Positions 11,137-23,217 of a stretch of DNA of 64,000 nucleotides are shown piece by piece; the first letter of the stretch is position 1, and every line of letters starts with the position of its first letter. The DNA is taken from the NCBI RefSeq assembly GCF_000499385.1, contig NW_013654354.1, forward strand, positions 74,501 through 138,500. Direction: 5' to 3'. The notes under the pieces were generated by a model. That model made no database searches. It had not been told where the DNA came from and was given only the letters and a program-made list of their open reading frames with translations. The DNA comes from Eimeria necatrix (Eukaryota > Apicomplexa > Conoidasida > Eucoccidiorida > Eimeriidae). Position numbers and translations under genes: made by a program.

Positions 11137-14100
11137 ATGGGCTGGAGAGGCAACGCAGCGCTCGCGGCCTTCGCGGCCTACTGCGTCTACACCGCGTGGG
11201 ATTTGTACAGAGCCACTTCGGCTCCTGTGGCGGAGGGCAGGGTCTCGCGATCTCTGCAGGGGCTGGCGAAGCCTGATCTGCAGCAGATCCCCGATGTGCT
11301 CGTCAACAAAATAGATGTGAGTGCAAATTAGCTCGAACGGCAGCAGATAAAGGAAGACTGGGGGCTTGATGTTGAACGCCACCTTGGCGGGTGCTGGGAA
11401 TTCAGTTTGAAGTTCACTGCAGAAAGGCAGAGCTATTACGAGAGCTGTTGCCGATGCGTGCCGTCCATCATCTGTTTGTTGTGGGTGACACTGGCCCCGG
11501 GTTTTGTTAGCCAATTCCTTGTGCCTGCTGCAGCAGCATCGAGCTGCTGCTGCTGCTGCTGCGTGTGGCTCTGTGTGTGCGCTTTGGCCCAGGCCGGCTC
11601 TCTGCTTACCTACGACATTGTGCTTTCGCCGTACCCAGCGCTGCCGCCGCTGGAGCGGCTGCGGCAGCACCTCGTGTGGTCGCTGCAGGAGAAGAAGACG
11701 CTGCCGGAGGAGTTCAGCTTGGCGGGCTCGGCGCGGCTGAAGCCCTACGCGTTTGAAGAAGACGAAGACGAGGCTGCAGCTGATGAGGCTGAGGCTGGGG
11801 CTGAGACCACGGCTGGGGCTGCGGCCGAGGGTGGGGCGCAGCGGCGGGCCAGTGGGGCGGCAGCCGCGGGGGAGGCAGAGCCCAAACAAGAGGCTCTGGG
11901 GGAGGCATTTTGGAAATATTTCAAGAAGGCAGGCCGCCTGTGGAAGGCCTGGAGGAATTACCTCGACGTTTCCGCCGGAAACGTCGCTACGCTCACTGCC
12001 ACAATTCCCCCCAACTATAGGTCACCTGCTCACCTGCAGCCACAGGCTCCTTAGGGCAATTCTCAGTTCTTTTTCGGCTCCTGTCTCTTTGCCATTTATA
12101 TCCTCCCTGAGCCTCCTTATCTCCTTTTGTCGGCCTTGAGCCCCGTTTTCCTGTGCTTTTTCGCTGTCGCCATGCGCTTCTTACGTCTTTTCTTGTATAT
12201 CACCCTTCCACAGCTTTCCCGTTTCACCCTTTCATGGCTTTGTCACGGCGGCCTTCATGTGTTCGTTGTGCACTCTTTCGTTTATCGTCTATTCACGTTA
12301 CCTGTTCTCTTTTGACTGCCTCTGTTCTGCTTCCGCTTTCCTCTAGCCTCCAGCCGTCTGCTCTTGTTCTTCGCTGACTCTGTTGCATCTCGCATGCACA
12401 AGCTTCCGCCTTGTCCTTAGATGTGTATTTGCCTTTCTGGTTCATTACGGCCCGTTTTTTTGGTCTACGTGTGTTTGTTACCCAGTTTCTCCTTGCCATA
12501 TTCGTCTTCCTGTCTCATGGCTCTTGCCCTAGTGCATGCATCTGTTTGTACCATTTCTGCCCATTTGTGGTTTTTCCCTCTCCGCCTCTCACTGCTTTTG
12601 CTTCCCTGACCCCTGGTGGTCTTCTTTTATACACAGTTCGCCCTTCTTTGTCTGGCACTGTTTCTTGTACCTGCCCTGCTGCTGTTTCGCTTACTGTCAC
12701 GTGTTACAGTTCTGCCTTCCTGCTGCGGTCTGTTTAGGTGTGCCTTTCTGTCTAGCAAACCCTAATGCCTAAACGCTAAAGCTTAAGTGTTTTGCTTCAG
12801 ACACGGAAACCGGACCCTTTACCTGCACGTGTATGTTTCGGATGAAGAAGGCAATGAGCTGCCCATACATCAAGTTCGCCGCCTCACAACGCACATGGTG
12901 CCCGGTGAGGCTGGTCTACGCTTTAAACCGGAGAAACGAAACCCTAACCCACAGGGCTTCCACAGCTCGGGGGGGCGCTTCATAGCATTTTGCCTGCACT
13001 GTCTTTCTGTTCTCTTTACAGAAAAGCACAAAGTAATTAAGAGGTACCTACTCAAAGACCCCACAGGCCGAGCTCTAGAGGAGAAGCTTCAGGGGCTGCA
13101 GGTGCCGGGTCCAGCACTGCAGTGCATTCCCGAATTCGTGATGGTGAGGCGGTGTACATACCCTTCAGACATGCCTCTGTTGGTTCTGTTTCTCTTTCTA
13201 AGTGCTGTTCGGACTAAGAACACAGCCAAACAAAGGACAGAGCCTGACGCAGAAAGAGGGCCAGGGCGACAGGGTAGGATTAGAAGGCTCCCCTGTATAT
13301 TTACCAGCAAGAGTCGCTGCGTCCTTCTAAAAATTGCTGCTGCTGCTTCCGCTGCCCACGTCCTGCGCAGATTGGGCCTGTGGTGGAGAATCGGCCACTG
13401 CACCTGCCGACCCTGCAGAAGAAGCTGGGCGCCAACTGGCCCTTTGTTGATCTCGATGCAAAGGTAGGGTGCGGATGCGCGTGGGGCCGTGCCTTGTTTG
13501 GGCTTTGGGCTGCATGCATGCTTGCGCACTTGCATGCGTTTCTAGAATTTGAGCTTCAAGCCCTTTTACGGCTGCCTTTCGGGCGCTTCACGGTGTGCAC
13601 TTGCTCCTCTGGATCTGTCGACCGCCTCCTTCCTGGTGAAGAGGGCGGTCAAACTGTGTTGGTTTCCTTGTGCAGTTTCATGCCTCTGTACACCTTTCGT
13701 AGCCCTTACCGTAGCTGGTGCGTTGTGTTTCCTTCTTTCCTAAATCTCAGCTTTGTGACACTCTCTAGCTGCGTTTGTGCACATCATTCTTTCCTGTTAT
13801 TTTGCACGTTTTTCCTTTTTCATTTTCATTGTATGTGACCTTTTGTGCCTGCCGATGTTCGCAGTTGTCTTTGCGAAAGCTTGTTTGCCTATCTTGTCGC
13901 ATGCGTGACGTGATCCACAGTTTTCAGGCCTGCACTGCACCTGTCTTCGTTCTGTCTCTCATTGTTTCAGTTTGTGATTGCTGTTGCTTCACCGGCGGAG
14001 TTGTGTTTGGATCTGCTCTTTTGTTTGGTTTCCAGGCTGTTCATTCGTTTTATCTGTGCCTTTTTTGTTCCATATTTGTCTCAGATTTATCCTCTTTTTC

Positions 14101-17100
14101 GTGTGCAAATCAGTGCTTCTGTACCTCATCTGCAGAGTTCTGTTTGGTTCTGCTATTCTGTTTGGTCTCTAGACTTCCCGTGTGTCCTAGTTTTGCCATG
14201 TGCTTTATGTTCGTCTCACGCTTATTTTCTTTTGCGTGTAGAAGTCGGTTGTTCCGTTCTTTCTACCTCAGTTTCTTTCTTCTTCGCTGCTGTGTGTGTG
14301 TCCCTTTACCTTTTTATTCCTGGTATCAGACCTACATTTTGCCGCCCTACGTGAGTGCCGACATTTCGCCCCAGGACGAACACCGGCCCCTGGAATCGTC
14401 CCCATTGGATTCGTTGCAGCCAGATGCAGAAGAAGAGACTGACCCCCAAAAGCCTCTCCAAGTCAACATCATGTACCAGCCAGTGGGTAAGCCCAGCAGC
14501 ACGTACGCCCAATGACATAAATGCATGCACTTTTGAGTGAATGTCCTGCACTTGGCCTCATACACGCGCATATCTGTATATGTGTATTTATTAGAAACCT
14601 GTTTGCACGTGGGTACTGCGTGTATATGGAAACACATCGACGAATACTTCGTGGCGACTTGTGTAAAAGTACGCAGAAGAACTGCCTAATTGTAACACAA
14701 CCGTCCGCGTATGTATACATGTAATCGGATGCAGAATTGTGAGAACTTGTGGTACACGTTCCTTTCTGCACGCTCCTTTTTTTCTCTGCCACAAATTCAA
14801 ACCGATGGAGAACAGTGCGCGTTATGGCTATCTTGTGCAGAGTCGCCCAGCTAGCTTGTGTATATGGGACATGAGTATGTCTCCTGCGTACTTAACAGTA
14901 TCGGGTTAATCTCGTTCAAATGTGTTTATGCATTCATGGGTGTGTGTATACTTGTTTATGTGCATAATGCAAATGCCCGTTTTCGCGTGCATCTGCAAAA
15001 GCGCGTGTGCACTGCTTTTGTGTCCCTGCTCTGCTTTTTTCCGACTTGCTTTTTCATATGTGTATGCGTATGCACACGCCTGTGTCTGCAACTGTGTCTT
15101 GTGGAACTGCTGCTGCAGGCTTCGCCTACTGGTTCTTGCAGCAGATGTTGGCTAGCAGCTTCGCGCTGCTGGAGGACAAGTTGGGCCTGGATGCCTACGA
15201 CATGAACTCGCTCAAGATGACAGCTGCAGCAGCAGCAAAGAAAAATTCATTTGCCATTCTGGTTTTCATCTTCTTCTTCTCCCTCGCCCACTGCTTCCTG
15301 GAGCTCATGGCCCTGCAGGCGGATTTTTCCTTCTGGAGAAAGCAAAGAGACCCCAGTGGATACTTTTCGGTTAGTACCTATGCATGCACGAGTTGCAAAT
15401 CGTGTAATATGTACACAGAAGTCCACTCAAGTACGGAGGAGCGGCAGGTACCCATGGAGGCATTTGGACGCACACAAATGCAGTGCAGCGTTCATGGATG
15501 TGTTCGCTGTTCTGAATGCAGCTTCCTATTAAGTACAGTATGCATATTCTTGAAAGCAAATCTGCTTGGTACTTCGCGTGTATATGTTTATTCATGCAAA
15601 CATAAATATACCAGTTCTCACGGATCCTTGCAAAAAAGACTTAAGGAAGCTCTGCGACTCTACCTGATACAGACGAAAATATCAACACATGGAAGCAGTC
15701 ATTCGTTCTTAATTGTAGTTGGGTGCCTGCGCTTCCTGCGGTCTGCTTTTAGCTACGAACTTTGGCGTACGAGGTGCTGACAGAAGTGGTGGTGGCTCTA
15801 TACCTTCACGAGAACGAATCTCGCCTTCCCCTTTTTTTCGTTTGCCTCCATATCCTCCTAAACCTCTGGAAAATGCTCAAATTCGTGAGCTCATAAGGCC
15901 CTCTCTACGATACGCACGGGAGCAGCTGCCGCTGCTGCTTGAGCTGCGACAGCTGCACCATGCTACAGCTGCTGTTGCGGCACAGGCTGCAGCATTGAGC
16001 TGGAACATATTGTTTTGATTTTTTGGCTGGGTGTGATCGGGATTAGTGGGGTCTTTAGTTTTCCACTTTCTTCCACAGCATGATTGTGTCCGTGTTGTGC
16101 CCTACAGGTTCGGGTGTCGGTGCAGCTGCAGTATCCGTTCGTAATTATTCGGAAGAAGGGGGCGGCTGATGCCACCAAAGACACGCAAGCAGAAGGGCCC
16201 CAAACTCCAATTCTTGATGACAAGACACGGCAGGGCGCTGAGGCTTTCGAAGCCAAGTGCATGCAGTAGGCGCACTACCCTGGTCTCACTGTCTGGGGCT
16301 TCATGTGCAGAGAATCAAGCAGGGCTGCCTCTGTCCCAGTCTGTCTCATATTTCAGCTCGTAAGCTCTGAACGACAGATTTTCAGCAATGTAGCCGTAGA
16401 TGATAGCCTGTATTGGCTGCGCAGGAATTTGTTTTACTTCTTTGTGGTTCCTCTTATCGTTGGAGTGGGTGGCTACCAGTTGGTGTACGTTCCTCAAAAG
16501 GGCTGGTGAGTTTTGAGGCTATTGAGCCTTGTTTGTTCCCTCAGTTTTTTCTTTTATCTGTCACTCTACCGGCATTAGCGTGGTCGCCTATTCTTACGGC
16601 TATCTCCGCCTTTGGTTTGTCGCATTGCCTGTACATCTTCCCATGTATGTGGATGTGTGCTTCTCTAGCGCGTGCTCAAGGTCTTGTTTGTCTACATTTC
16701 CGTTTGCGTAGTGCTTTGTGGTAAAATGTACATTGCACAATGTATATAACTAAACCGCAGCTAATGCACCAGTATGTGTTTGTGTCTGCTTGTGTATGCG
16801 TGTCGTGCGGTGCTGGCTCAGGTGGTCATGGTTCATAACAAGCGCAGCAGTTTGCTGCTACGGTCTGGGCTTTGTGGCAATGACCCCCCAGTTGTTTCGC
16901 AACTACTATTTAAAATCCGTTGAGTACATGCCTTGGCGCGTCCTCTGCTGCCAGTTTGTGAACACCTTTGTGGATGATGTCGCAGCTTATGTTATTCGCA
17001 TGCCGAAGATGCACAGGTGAGAAAATACTTCTTTACATTTGGAAATGCACGAAACACTCAAACTATTGCAAACTGCTTAAACTGAAGCACGTATAAGGTT

Positions 17101-17439
17101 GACGCACGCACGTGCAGATAGAGGCATGTGTATAGACGCCTGCGCACTCATGTGCATGTGCGGCTGCCTGTCCGTGCCAGAAAGAAAGCATGTGTATGCG
17201 CTATACAGAAAGACCTACTAATGTCACACGCATATATATATATATATATGTTTACATGGATGTTTAGGTGCACGCAAGTGCATAGGCGTCTGAGCATGCG
17301 TGTGTGTGTGTCTGTTCTTAGGATGAGCGTCTTCCGTGACGACGTGGTATTCATAATAATGTTGTATCAGCGCTGGCTCTACAGAAAGAAGCGCGCTCCT
17401 GAGAATGCGGAAGGCCAGGATATGAAAAAAATCAATTAA
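11137..17439 (+). CDS. CLPTM1-family multipass membrane protein
   Basis: Twelve exons fit with agreeing phases: 11137-11316, 11593-12020, 12801-12904, 13022-13143, 13371-13463, 14330-14486, 15119-15369, 15753-15884, 16108-16256, 16386-16505, 16822-17016, 17322-17439; 682 residues, close to human CLPTM1 in length. Family landmarks in order: TIPPNYRHGNRTLYLHVYV (luminal domain), a loop of Asp/Glu residues, LELMALQADFSFWRKQRD, LLNLWKML, VPQKGWWSW, FVAMTPQLFRNYYLKSV, YMPWR, NTFVDDVAAYVIRMP and FRDDVVF...LYQRWLYR. The first exon holds a hydrophobic signal-anchor and about five more membrane segments lie in exons 7-11. Established knowledge: CLPTM1L of this family is reported as a scramblase for glucosaminyl-PI in GPI-anchor synthesis at the ER; CLPTM1 binds receptors in the ER. 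GPI anchors matter to coccidian surface antigens, so a GPI role is a reasonable inference. An in-frame ATG also exists at 10795, but it would add 114 non-conserved residues. Confidence 0.93.
12021..12800 (+). other. pyrimidine-rich intron 2 of the CLPTM1-type gene
   Basis: A 780-base intron with marked C/T bias on the coding strand, ending in the acceptor TTTTGCTTCAG. Intron 5 (13464-14329) has the same bias. No open frame here looks like protein. Confidence 0.7.
17223..17252. repeat. AT dinucleotide microsatellite in the last intron
   Basis: A run of about ten TA units lies in the last intron of the CLPTM1-type gene, with TG-rich words around it (tgtgtgtgtgtc at 17300-17311). Confidence 0.85.
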
Positions 17440-18548
17440 AGTCGGAGACTTGGAGAGAATACGCCAGTGTCAAGGAGGGCACTGCACAGAAATGCACGAG
17501 AAATGCCAGAGTGGCCCTCTAATCGTTCTGCTCGCGCAGATAGATTGTGAAACTTGAATTAGAAAGAGCTGTCAGGCAGTGGCTTCTGCATGCGACGTAT
17601 GACGCGTAGAGTATGTAATAGCCCAGAAAGGCCCCTTTGGGCCCTACCAGTGGTGGGGCTAGGAGGGCTTAGCAAGACAGCTCTTCTTTTTGTGGCTTCC
17701 ATACCAAGAAAGCCAGAGTTGGCCGAGGAAGCCGTATGCATAGCGTAAGGACTTCATGTCAAGTGAATTGAAGGCGCACTTAAGCTATAGCCTGCAGCTG
17801 TGGCATGAGGATTGCAGTCTATTTCTATGTAGGCAGCATAAAGGAGAGCTCATTGGGCACCTCAAAGACGGATTTGTGGGCATCGGAAGGAGGGAGTCGT
17901 TCGGGGCCTGGGCCATTTCCTGGCCATTTGCAAGTCGGGATTCCCGCAATCAGGAAATGCAACTATTTTTTTTCAATAGAGCCAATAAGATTAGAGGAAC
18001 AAATTAGAAAGGCAACTAGAGATTGCGGGTGCTGCCGGTCTCCATCGCTGCCTTCGGCCTCGAGACACACCGGGGCCACCGAGACCTGAAATGGTCCTCT
18101 AAAAGCTGTTCCTAGGGCTGTGCACATTTTAGAGTAGACACACAAGAAATATTTCAGCGGTGTGCAAGGCATAAACACCGCAGAAGCATCAGCAACCGCA
18201 ACAGCAACAGCAGCAACAGCAGCAACTGGGGCAGAAGAGCGGCCGGTTTGGGGTCGAGGCGCCAGAGGCAACCGCAGCTCAACGCTTCGTGCCTTCCAGG
18301 TGCTGGCGCTCCTTCCGCATTTATTCTTTCTCAGTTGAGTTCAAAAATTACTTTTTTACTTTTATTTAAACCAATTACTTCCACAAGCCCTTCTCCAGGC
18401 GCGCGTCGCTTCCCAGTCTCTCGTCGTGCTGGCTGCCTCGAGGCCTGGCCTGCCGCTAGCTGCGTGTCTCTCAGCTTCTTGGCCCAAGCTCAGGTCCCCA
18501 ATCTTATTAGGCTTGAAAAAAGGGCAGCAATAAATCAAGGGCTTCACA
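17440..18548. other. intergenic, upstream region of the secreted-protein gene
   Basis: Separates two plus-strand genes. A short CAACAG run lies near 18196-18225. No protein-like open frame was seen. The long minus-strand open frame that covers 18362-19474 is the antisense shadow of the next gene. Confidence 0.5.
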
Positions 18549-19508
18549 ATGGCAGAGCGAAGGTCCCATAGGGTCGCATGCTGCGGCTTCCTTCTTCTCC
18601 TGGCGTCTATCTGCGCCTGCAGCGCAACGCCCGCCTTCCCTGGCCTCAGAGGTGTGCCCCTGGGGGCTTCCGAGTGGCCCTCTCCAGCACCGCGAGACAA
18701 ATTAGGGAACATCACTGTCAAGGCCAAGGGCGCACGGCTCTTGAAGGCGGGCCATGGAATTTCCAGTACGCGAGGTGACCTCCGAATTAACGGGTTCAAT
18801 GCGCACCTGCGGTTCAACAACGTGCAGATGGAAGTGAACAAAGCCGCTGGGATAGCGGGCAGCAGGAAGATAAAGATGCCTTTCACCAGACAGCAAGCAC
18901 AACTGGCCACCGGCGCTACCGCAGCTGCTCTCTCTGCCCGTGCAGATGCACCGAATGCAGAGGAAAGCAGCCAAGGAGGAGAATTGGACGAAAGGAGGCA
19001 GCGCGTCGCCAGAATTCTAAGGGCCATTCTGCCGACGCTCAAGCAGCGGGTGATCGTGCTGCGTCTGAGACAGCAGGGCGCAGCTAGCCAAGAAGCTGTA
19101 CCAGGCAGCAGCAGCACCGAACCGCAGGGAAACGGCCTGCACCAGGTTTCTGGAGAAGCAGACACGGGAAACCAACAGAATGCAGAGAGTGAGAGCCTTC
19201 GTATGGAGAACGAGAGGCTGCGAAGGATGGTAAAGGCTCTGTCTATGGCTGTGCGGGGCCTCATACGGCACACTTTGCGCCTGCAGCAGCGTCTGGCTGC
19301 CCAGAAGCAGCAGCCCCAGCCAGAAGGTGAAGACAGCAGCAAACGAAGCTTGGGGGAACAGGAAGAAGGCAACGTTTCCCAGAGTGGGGCTTCCGCTCCT
19401 TTCCGCCCAGAAATGCCTTCAGAAATGCCTTCCGTTACCGAGTCTCCTGAAAGCTTCCGGAAGAGAAAGGCCATTCTCCTGCAGCAGTATCCTCCAACTG
19501 AATCTTAA
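18549..19508 (+). CDS. secreted protein with coiled coil, function unknown
   Basis: A single-exon gene of 319 residues from ATG to TAA. Residues 1-27 form a clear signal peptide (charged MAERRSHR, then CCGFLLLLASICACSA with a small-residue cleavage site), so the protein enters the secretory pathway. No membrane segment follows. Residues about 50-115 are basic and mixed (LRINGFNAHLRFNNVQM), residues about 150-175 form a basic helix (RRQRVARILRAILPTLKQR) and residues about 215-260 a coiled coil (LRMENERLRRMVKALS). The C-terminus is Ser/Pro/Glu-rich and low in order. No EGF, apple, TSP1, kinase or SAG motif is present. In a coccidian it could be cargo of micronemes, rhoptries or dense granules, or a wall protein; the sequence alone does not choose. 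Unlike genes to the right it has almost no CAG tracts. Confidence 0.85.
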   Translation: MAERRSHRVACCGFLLLLASICACSATPAFPGLRGVPLGASEWPSPAPRDKLGNITVKAKGARLLKAGHGISSTRGDLRINGFNAHLRFNNVQMEVNKAAGIAGSRKIKMPFTRQQAQLATGATAAALSARADAPNAEESSQGGELDERRQRVARILRAILPTLKQRVIVLRLRQQGAASQEAVPGSSSTEPQGNGLHQVSGEADTGNQQNAESESLRMENERLRRMVKALSMAVRGLIRHTLRLQQRLAAQKQQPQPEGEDSSKRSLGEQEEGNVSQSGASAPFRPEMPSEMPSVTESPESFRKRKAILLQQYPPTES

Positions 19509-22500
19509 AATGCCATGTGTGCTGGCTGTGCCGAATGAGCGCGTTACAAGATCCCTTACAGCCAAAGAGAAGACAGACACTCTTTAGGAGCACCCAGAGC
19601 TGGAAGGGGTTAGTAAGCCATAAATTTAATGTACAGATACAGTCTTATACATCCTGTTGAATGTGGGGGTCAGTAAAGGCGCCTGGCTTCAGCGAGGGTT
19701 TCACAGTAAAGGAAGCTACGGGACCCTTGACGGGTTTAGGCCCCGAAATCTCTGTCCCGCCCACGCCTGAATATTATTTTTTATCGAACTAAATTCAGCT
19801 TTAATATGGAAAGTGAGCAAGAAAGTTTTGAAGGCAAACCCAAGGGGAGCCAAACTGCCTCACTTTAGAATGCAGCGCCACATGCCCTGACATTCTCCAA
19901 GAGCCGAAATTTAGGAGCCGTAGAAAAAGCGTACGCCATGGCCGTGGCAGACTGTGCAGGGACGGTATTAGAAGGGAAGGAAGTGTGATGCAGCGACTAT
20001 TGCCTCCCTGCCTTATTTGCCGATGCTCTAATCCGTTTGATTTGGTACTGCGCAGTCATTTTTTTCTCAGTTTTTCCTTGTTCACAAACAGCTGCACAGC
20101 CGAGTTACAAAAAAATCACACAGCTCACCGACTGAAGTCTAACCCGTAAAGGATAAATCTATGCAGATAGACTTCAGAGGGATTCATTTCAGCTGGAGAC
20201 ACGGAGAGCGCATATATGGCGGAGACAGTGTGAATTTTCAGGGCAGAGTGGGTACAAGGTATAAATAGAGATAGTCAGTGCCAGGTTTTCCTCGTGGTGG
20301 CCTTTGGTGTAGATTTGCTCAATGAAATTGTCGCCAGGCTGCAGCAGCAGGCAAATCTGACTCTTCTAACCTTCACCGCACAGCGAGCGCTTGGCAGCTC
20401 TACCGAGACACAATACCGGAATGGACGAGGCGGACAAGCAATAGACCAACTGCTGGCCTTAGCGGAAACCAGCAACGCGGCAGGCTTCTGAAAGCCTGTC
20501 CTCTTACTTGGAACAGCAACTGCCTAAAGGTTTCTGCCCTGCAAACGTGAGGAAGCGCGTGTGAGTCGCAGATGCACTGCACCAGCAGTTGCGCGCCGAA
20601 GTCAACGCGTGAAAGCATGCAACTACCAAGGCTTCACTGTACAAGATGCACACAAGTGCTCCCATGTGTGCATCAGAATGTGCGTCATTGCTCATGAACG
20701 TTCGATGCGCTGCAGAAATAGAAGAGTTTGTCTATACATGCTTACATACACAAACAGCTTTTCTGTACGTATGTGTGGATGCATGTATGTATCACTGCAC
20801 CATTTGCGGGTACGTGCAGATTCATGAAATGTCGCATATTCGTGCATTTATGCAATGTTGTGTGTGAACATGCTTGCTGACGTGCATCTTTTTCATATAT
20901 TTTCATGAATCCGTGATAAATGAAAACGCATTATCTGATGAGTAGGGCTAAACGGGGCCCACGCAGTACAATCCAGTGCCCCTCTATTTGCTTCTGCCCC
21001 CAAGACTAGTTAATTCGGAAAAAAAAACTCTTGAAGTCTTTTCATACATCCTAAAGCATTTCGGGACGCATGCTTAAGGCGATTCTGTTAGCTAAAGACT
21101 GAGGCTTGGAAAGGAACTCCAGTTCTCAAGAAAAGCTCAATGATATGGTGCTAGGCTTTCTATGGGCGCTGCACAGGTCTCCAAATGCAACATAATGCAC
21201 CTCAGGTAGGGCGCAGGAAAGTTTTGAAAGGGCAAGGGAACTGCGTCAGCTAGTAGTGTCAATAGTGTTCCACATGCAGGCAGCAGGGAAGAGGCAGCCT
21301 CTACAGAGAGACACGGCACATACGAGCCCTGTAACTACCTCAGGCAACAATTATGATCAATTTCTCACTCTAAAGCACCTCAAATATGTTTTCGGGCAAT
21401 TCTTTGGCGCACTCGGTTCAGTGGGCAGAAGCTGCGACGGCAGTCAAAAGCCGTCGCACGCGGGGAAGCCACTTCAGCAACTCTGATAAGATGCTTATTA
21501 GGTTACTTTCACGGTGTTTCGCCTCAATCAATTGCTTATTACAGATAGTACCTGCTGAACTTTGGCCCTCGCCCTCAAAAAGAATCTACTTTAAAATCTC
21601 CAGAGGTCCAACGGGGCCATCACTAGCTCTCCCCTCTTGTCCGTACTATGTTCTTTGTATGGGAATAGAAGGCTCCTATCACAGCTGGTAGCAATCTCGA
21701 CTACCGATAGGCAGTAAGGTGCAGAAAGGCGCATTTAGTCCTGCTGCAGCGCCTTCGGTGTCGAGAGTCGTTCCCTAGCCCGCAGCTGCCAGATGCTCTC
21801 AGGCTTTAGCTCCATGTATGCGCAGGTGAACATTAACATATTCCGCTGCGTGACAGCAATAAATCAAAATGTGGGACATTTCCACGGGATTTGAGGTTCT
21901 AGCCAGCCCCGCGTGACTCAAAGGGCCGCATAACGTTAAACTGGGATTACCGAGGTCTGGAAGGGCGTGAGAGTGTACTTAATTGTGGTTCTCTGCATCA
22001 ATGCAGCAAAACTTGCCAATGTGCACGCTCAAATGTGTGTATCTACCCAAACGCGGATGCATGATGGAGTGCTACGGGCACGTGCATTCCCCGGATCCCT
22101 TCAGTAGGATCTCCACAGCTGCAGCTGCTACAGCAGCTGCAGCAGCTGATTTATTTCGTGCTGCAGCTGTTGCTTCAACTGCCTGTGGAGGAGCGGGTGT
22201 GTCTTTTGCAGGAACACTTCACGCGGCACGGTTGCTGTAGCAGTTGCCGTTGGAGTTGCAAGTTCCCACTTTCAACAGAACCCACGCAGGAATAAAAATG
22301 CATTAAAATATGCTACTTTTTGTCAGGCTGCAGCGCAGAAGTCACTGTTCTGTTAGGTGAATTCCCAACGGTCCAAACTGACCGTAGCGCCCCACGCTCG
22401 ATGAGGAACATGGGGGGTCGCTCCAGCTTGGGCCCTTAGAAGATGATCAGCAGATTTTTATGTTTTATAAATCTGTTTTAAGGTTTTTAATCAATCGACG

Positions 22501-23217
22501 CAAAAGTATTTATGGGAGAAATGCTGCGGCTGTGGCTTCTTTCCTCCGCATGCTCAATGGCTCGATCGAGTGCCATAGTCACATCACGCAAGGCAACAAG
22601 GGCCCCTTCGTGCTCTATTGGCTTTCCCGTTAACTTTGTTTTCTTGAATTGGGTCTTTATTAACGCAAGCATATATTGAATTTCTGCGCCGCTCGTCCGA
22701 TTACTTCGGGCTGGTAAAACGAGCGGGAGGCGACTGTCCCTCTACCTGGAGTAGCTTTCTCTTTGCTGTTCTTTTCCCCTTTTCCCCTTCTATTTCCCGG
22801 ATATCTCATTGAAAACTCATTTGGGTGTGCTCTTTTTGGCTCTCGTCTCTCCTTCATCCGTCCCTTCTCCACAGGGTTACGATTTGCAAGGCCCTGATTG
22901 CATCTACCTGAAAACGCGCGGCCCCAAACTGTTCCTGCGCTTTATCTGCTGCCGCTACTGCTGTACCTTCTCTTCCCTTGCTACTCCTGCTCTAAGGTGC
23001 TGGCTGCTTTTGCGACGCCGCGGCCATGGCTGCGCGGCTGATGGAAAAGGCGGACTGCGTGGGACGTCGCTAACAACGTGCAGAGCCAGAACTGCAGCCA
23101 GTAAAGCAGCGACTGCAGCAACTTGGCTCTGCCACGGTTCTCCGCTGTGTCTTTAGAGACAGCAACAGCAACAGCAACAGTGGAGGCAGCAGCGGTGGCA
23201 GCAGAGAGCAGCTCACG
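19509..23217. other. long gene-poor interval
   Basis: About 3.7 kb without a supported gene. There are polyA/T words, a GTATGTATG-rich patch at about 20640-20900 and a short alanine-type GCAGCT run at 22116-22165. An open frame from 22809 begins with a hydrophobic MKTHLGVLFLALVSPSS segment that resembles a signal peptide but turns into unremarkable sequence; it could be a missed first exon, and is not called. Confidence 0.5.
20640..20900. repeat. degenerate ATGTATGCAT-type repeat patch
   Basis: Words such as gcatgtatgtatc, tgcatttatgc and tacatacac recur over about 250 bases. They resemble the TG/CA-rich words in introns of the CLPTM1-type gene (14550-15060) and give no protein-like frame. 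Confidence 0.5.

Noticed and set aside
18362..19474. Long minus-strand open frame of 370 codons
   Set aside because: It is the antisense of the secreted-protein gene and has no start context or protein-like composition of its own.
22809..23156. Signal-peptide-like frame upstream of the 984-residue gene
   Set aside because: It becomes low-quality sequence after 20 residues and is out of frame with the next gene; no junction was found.
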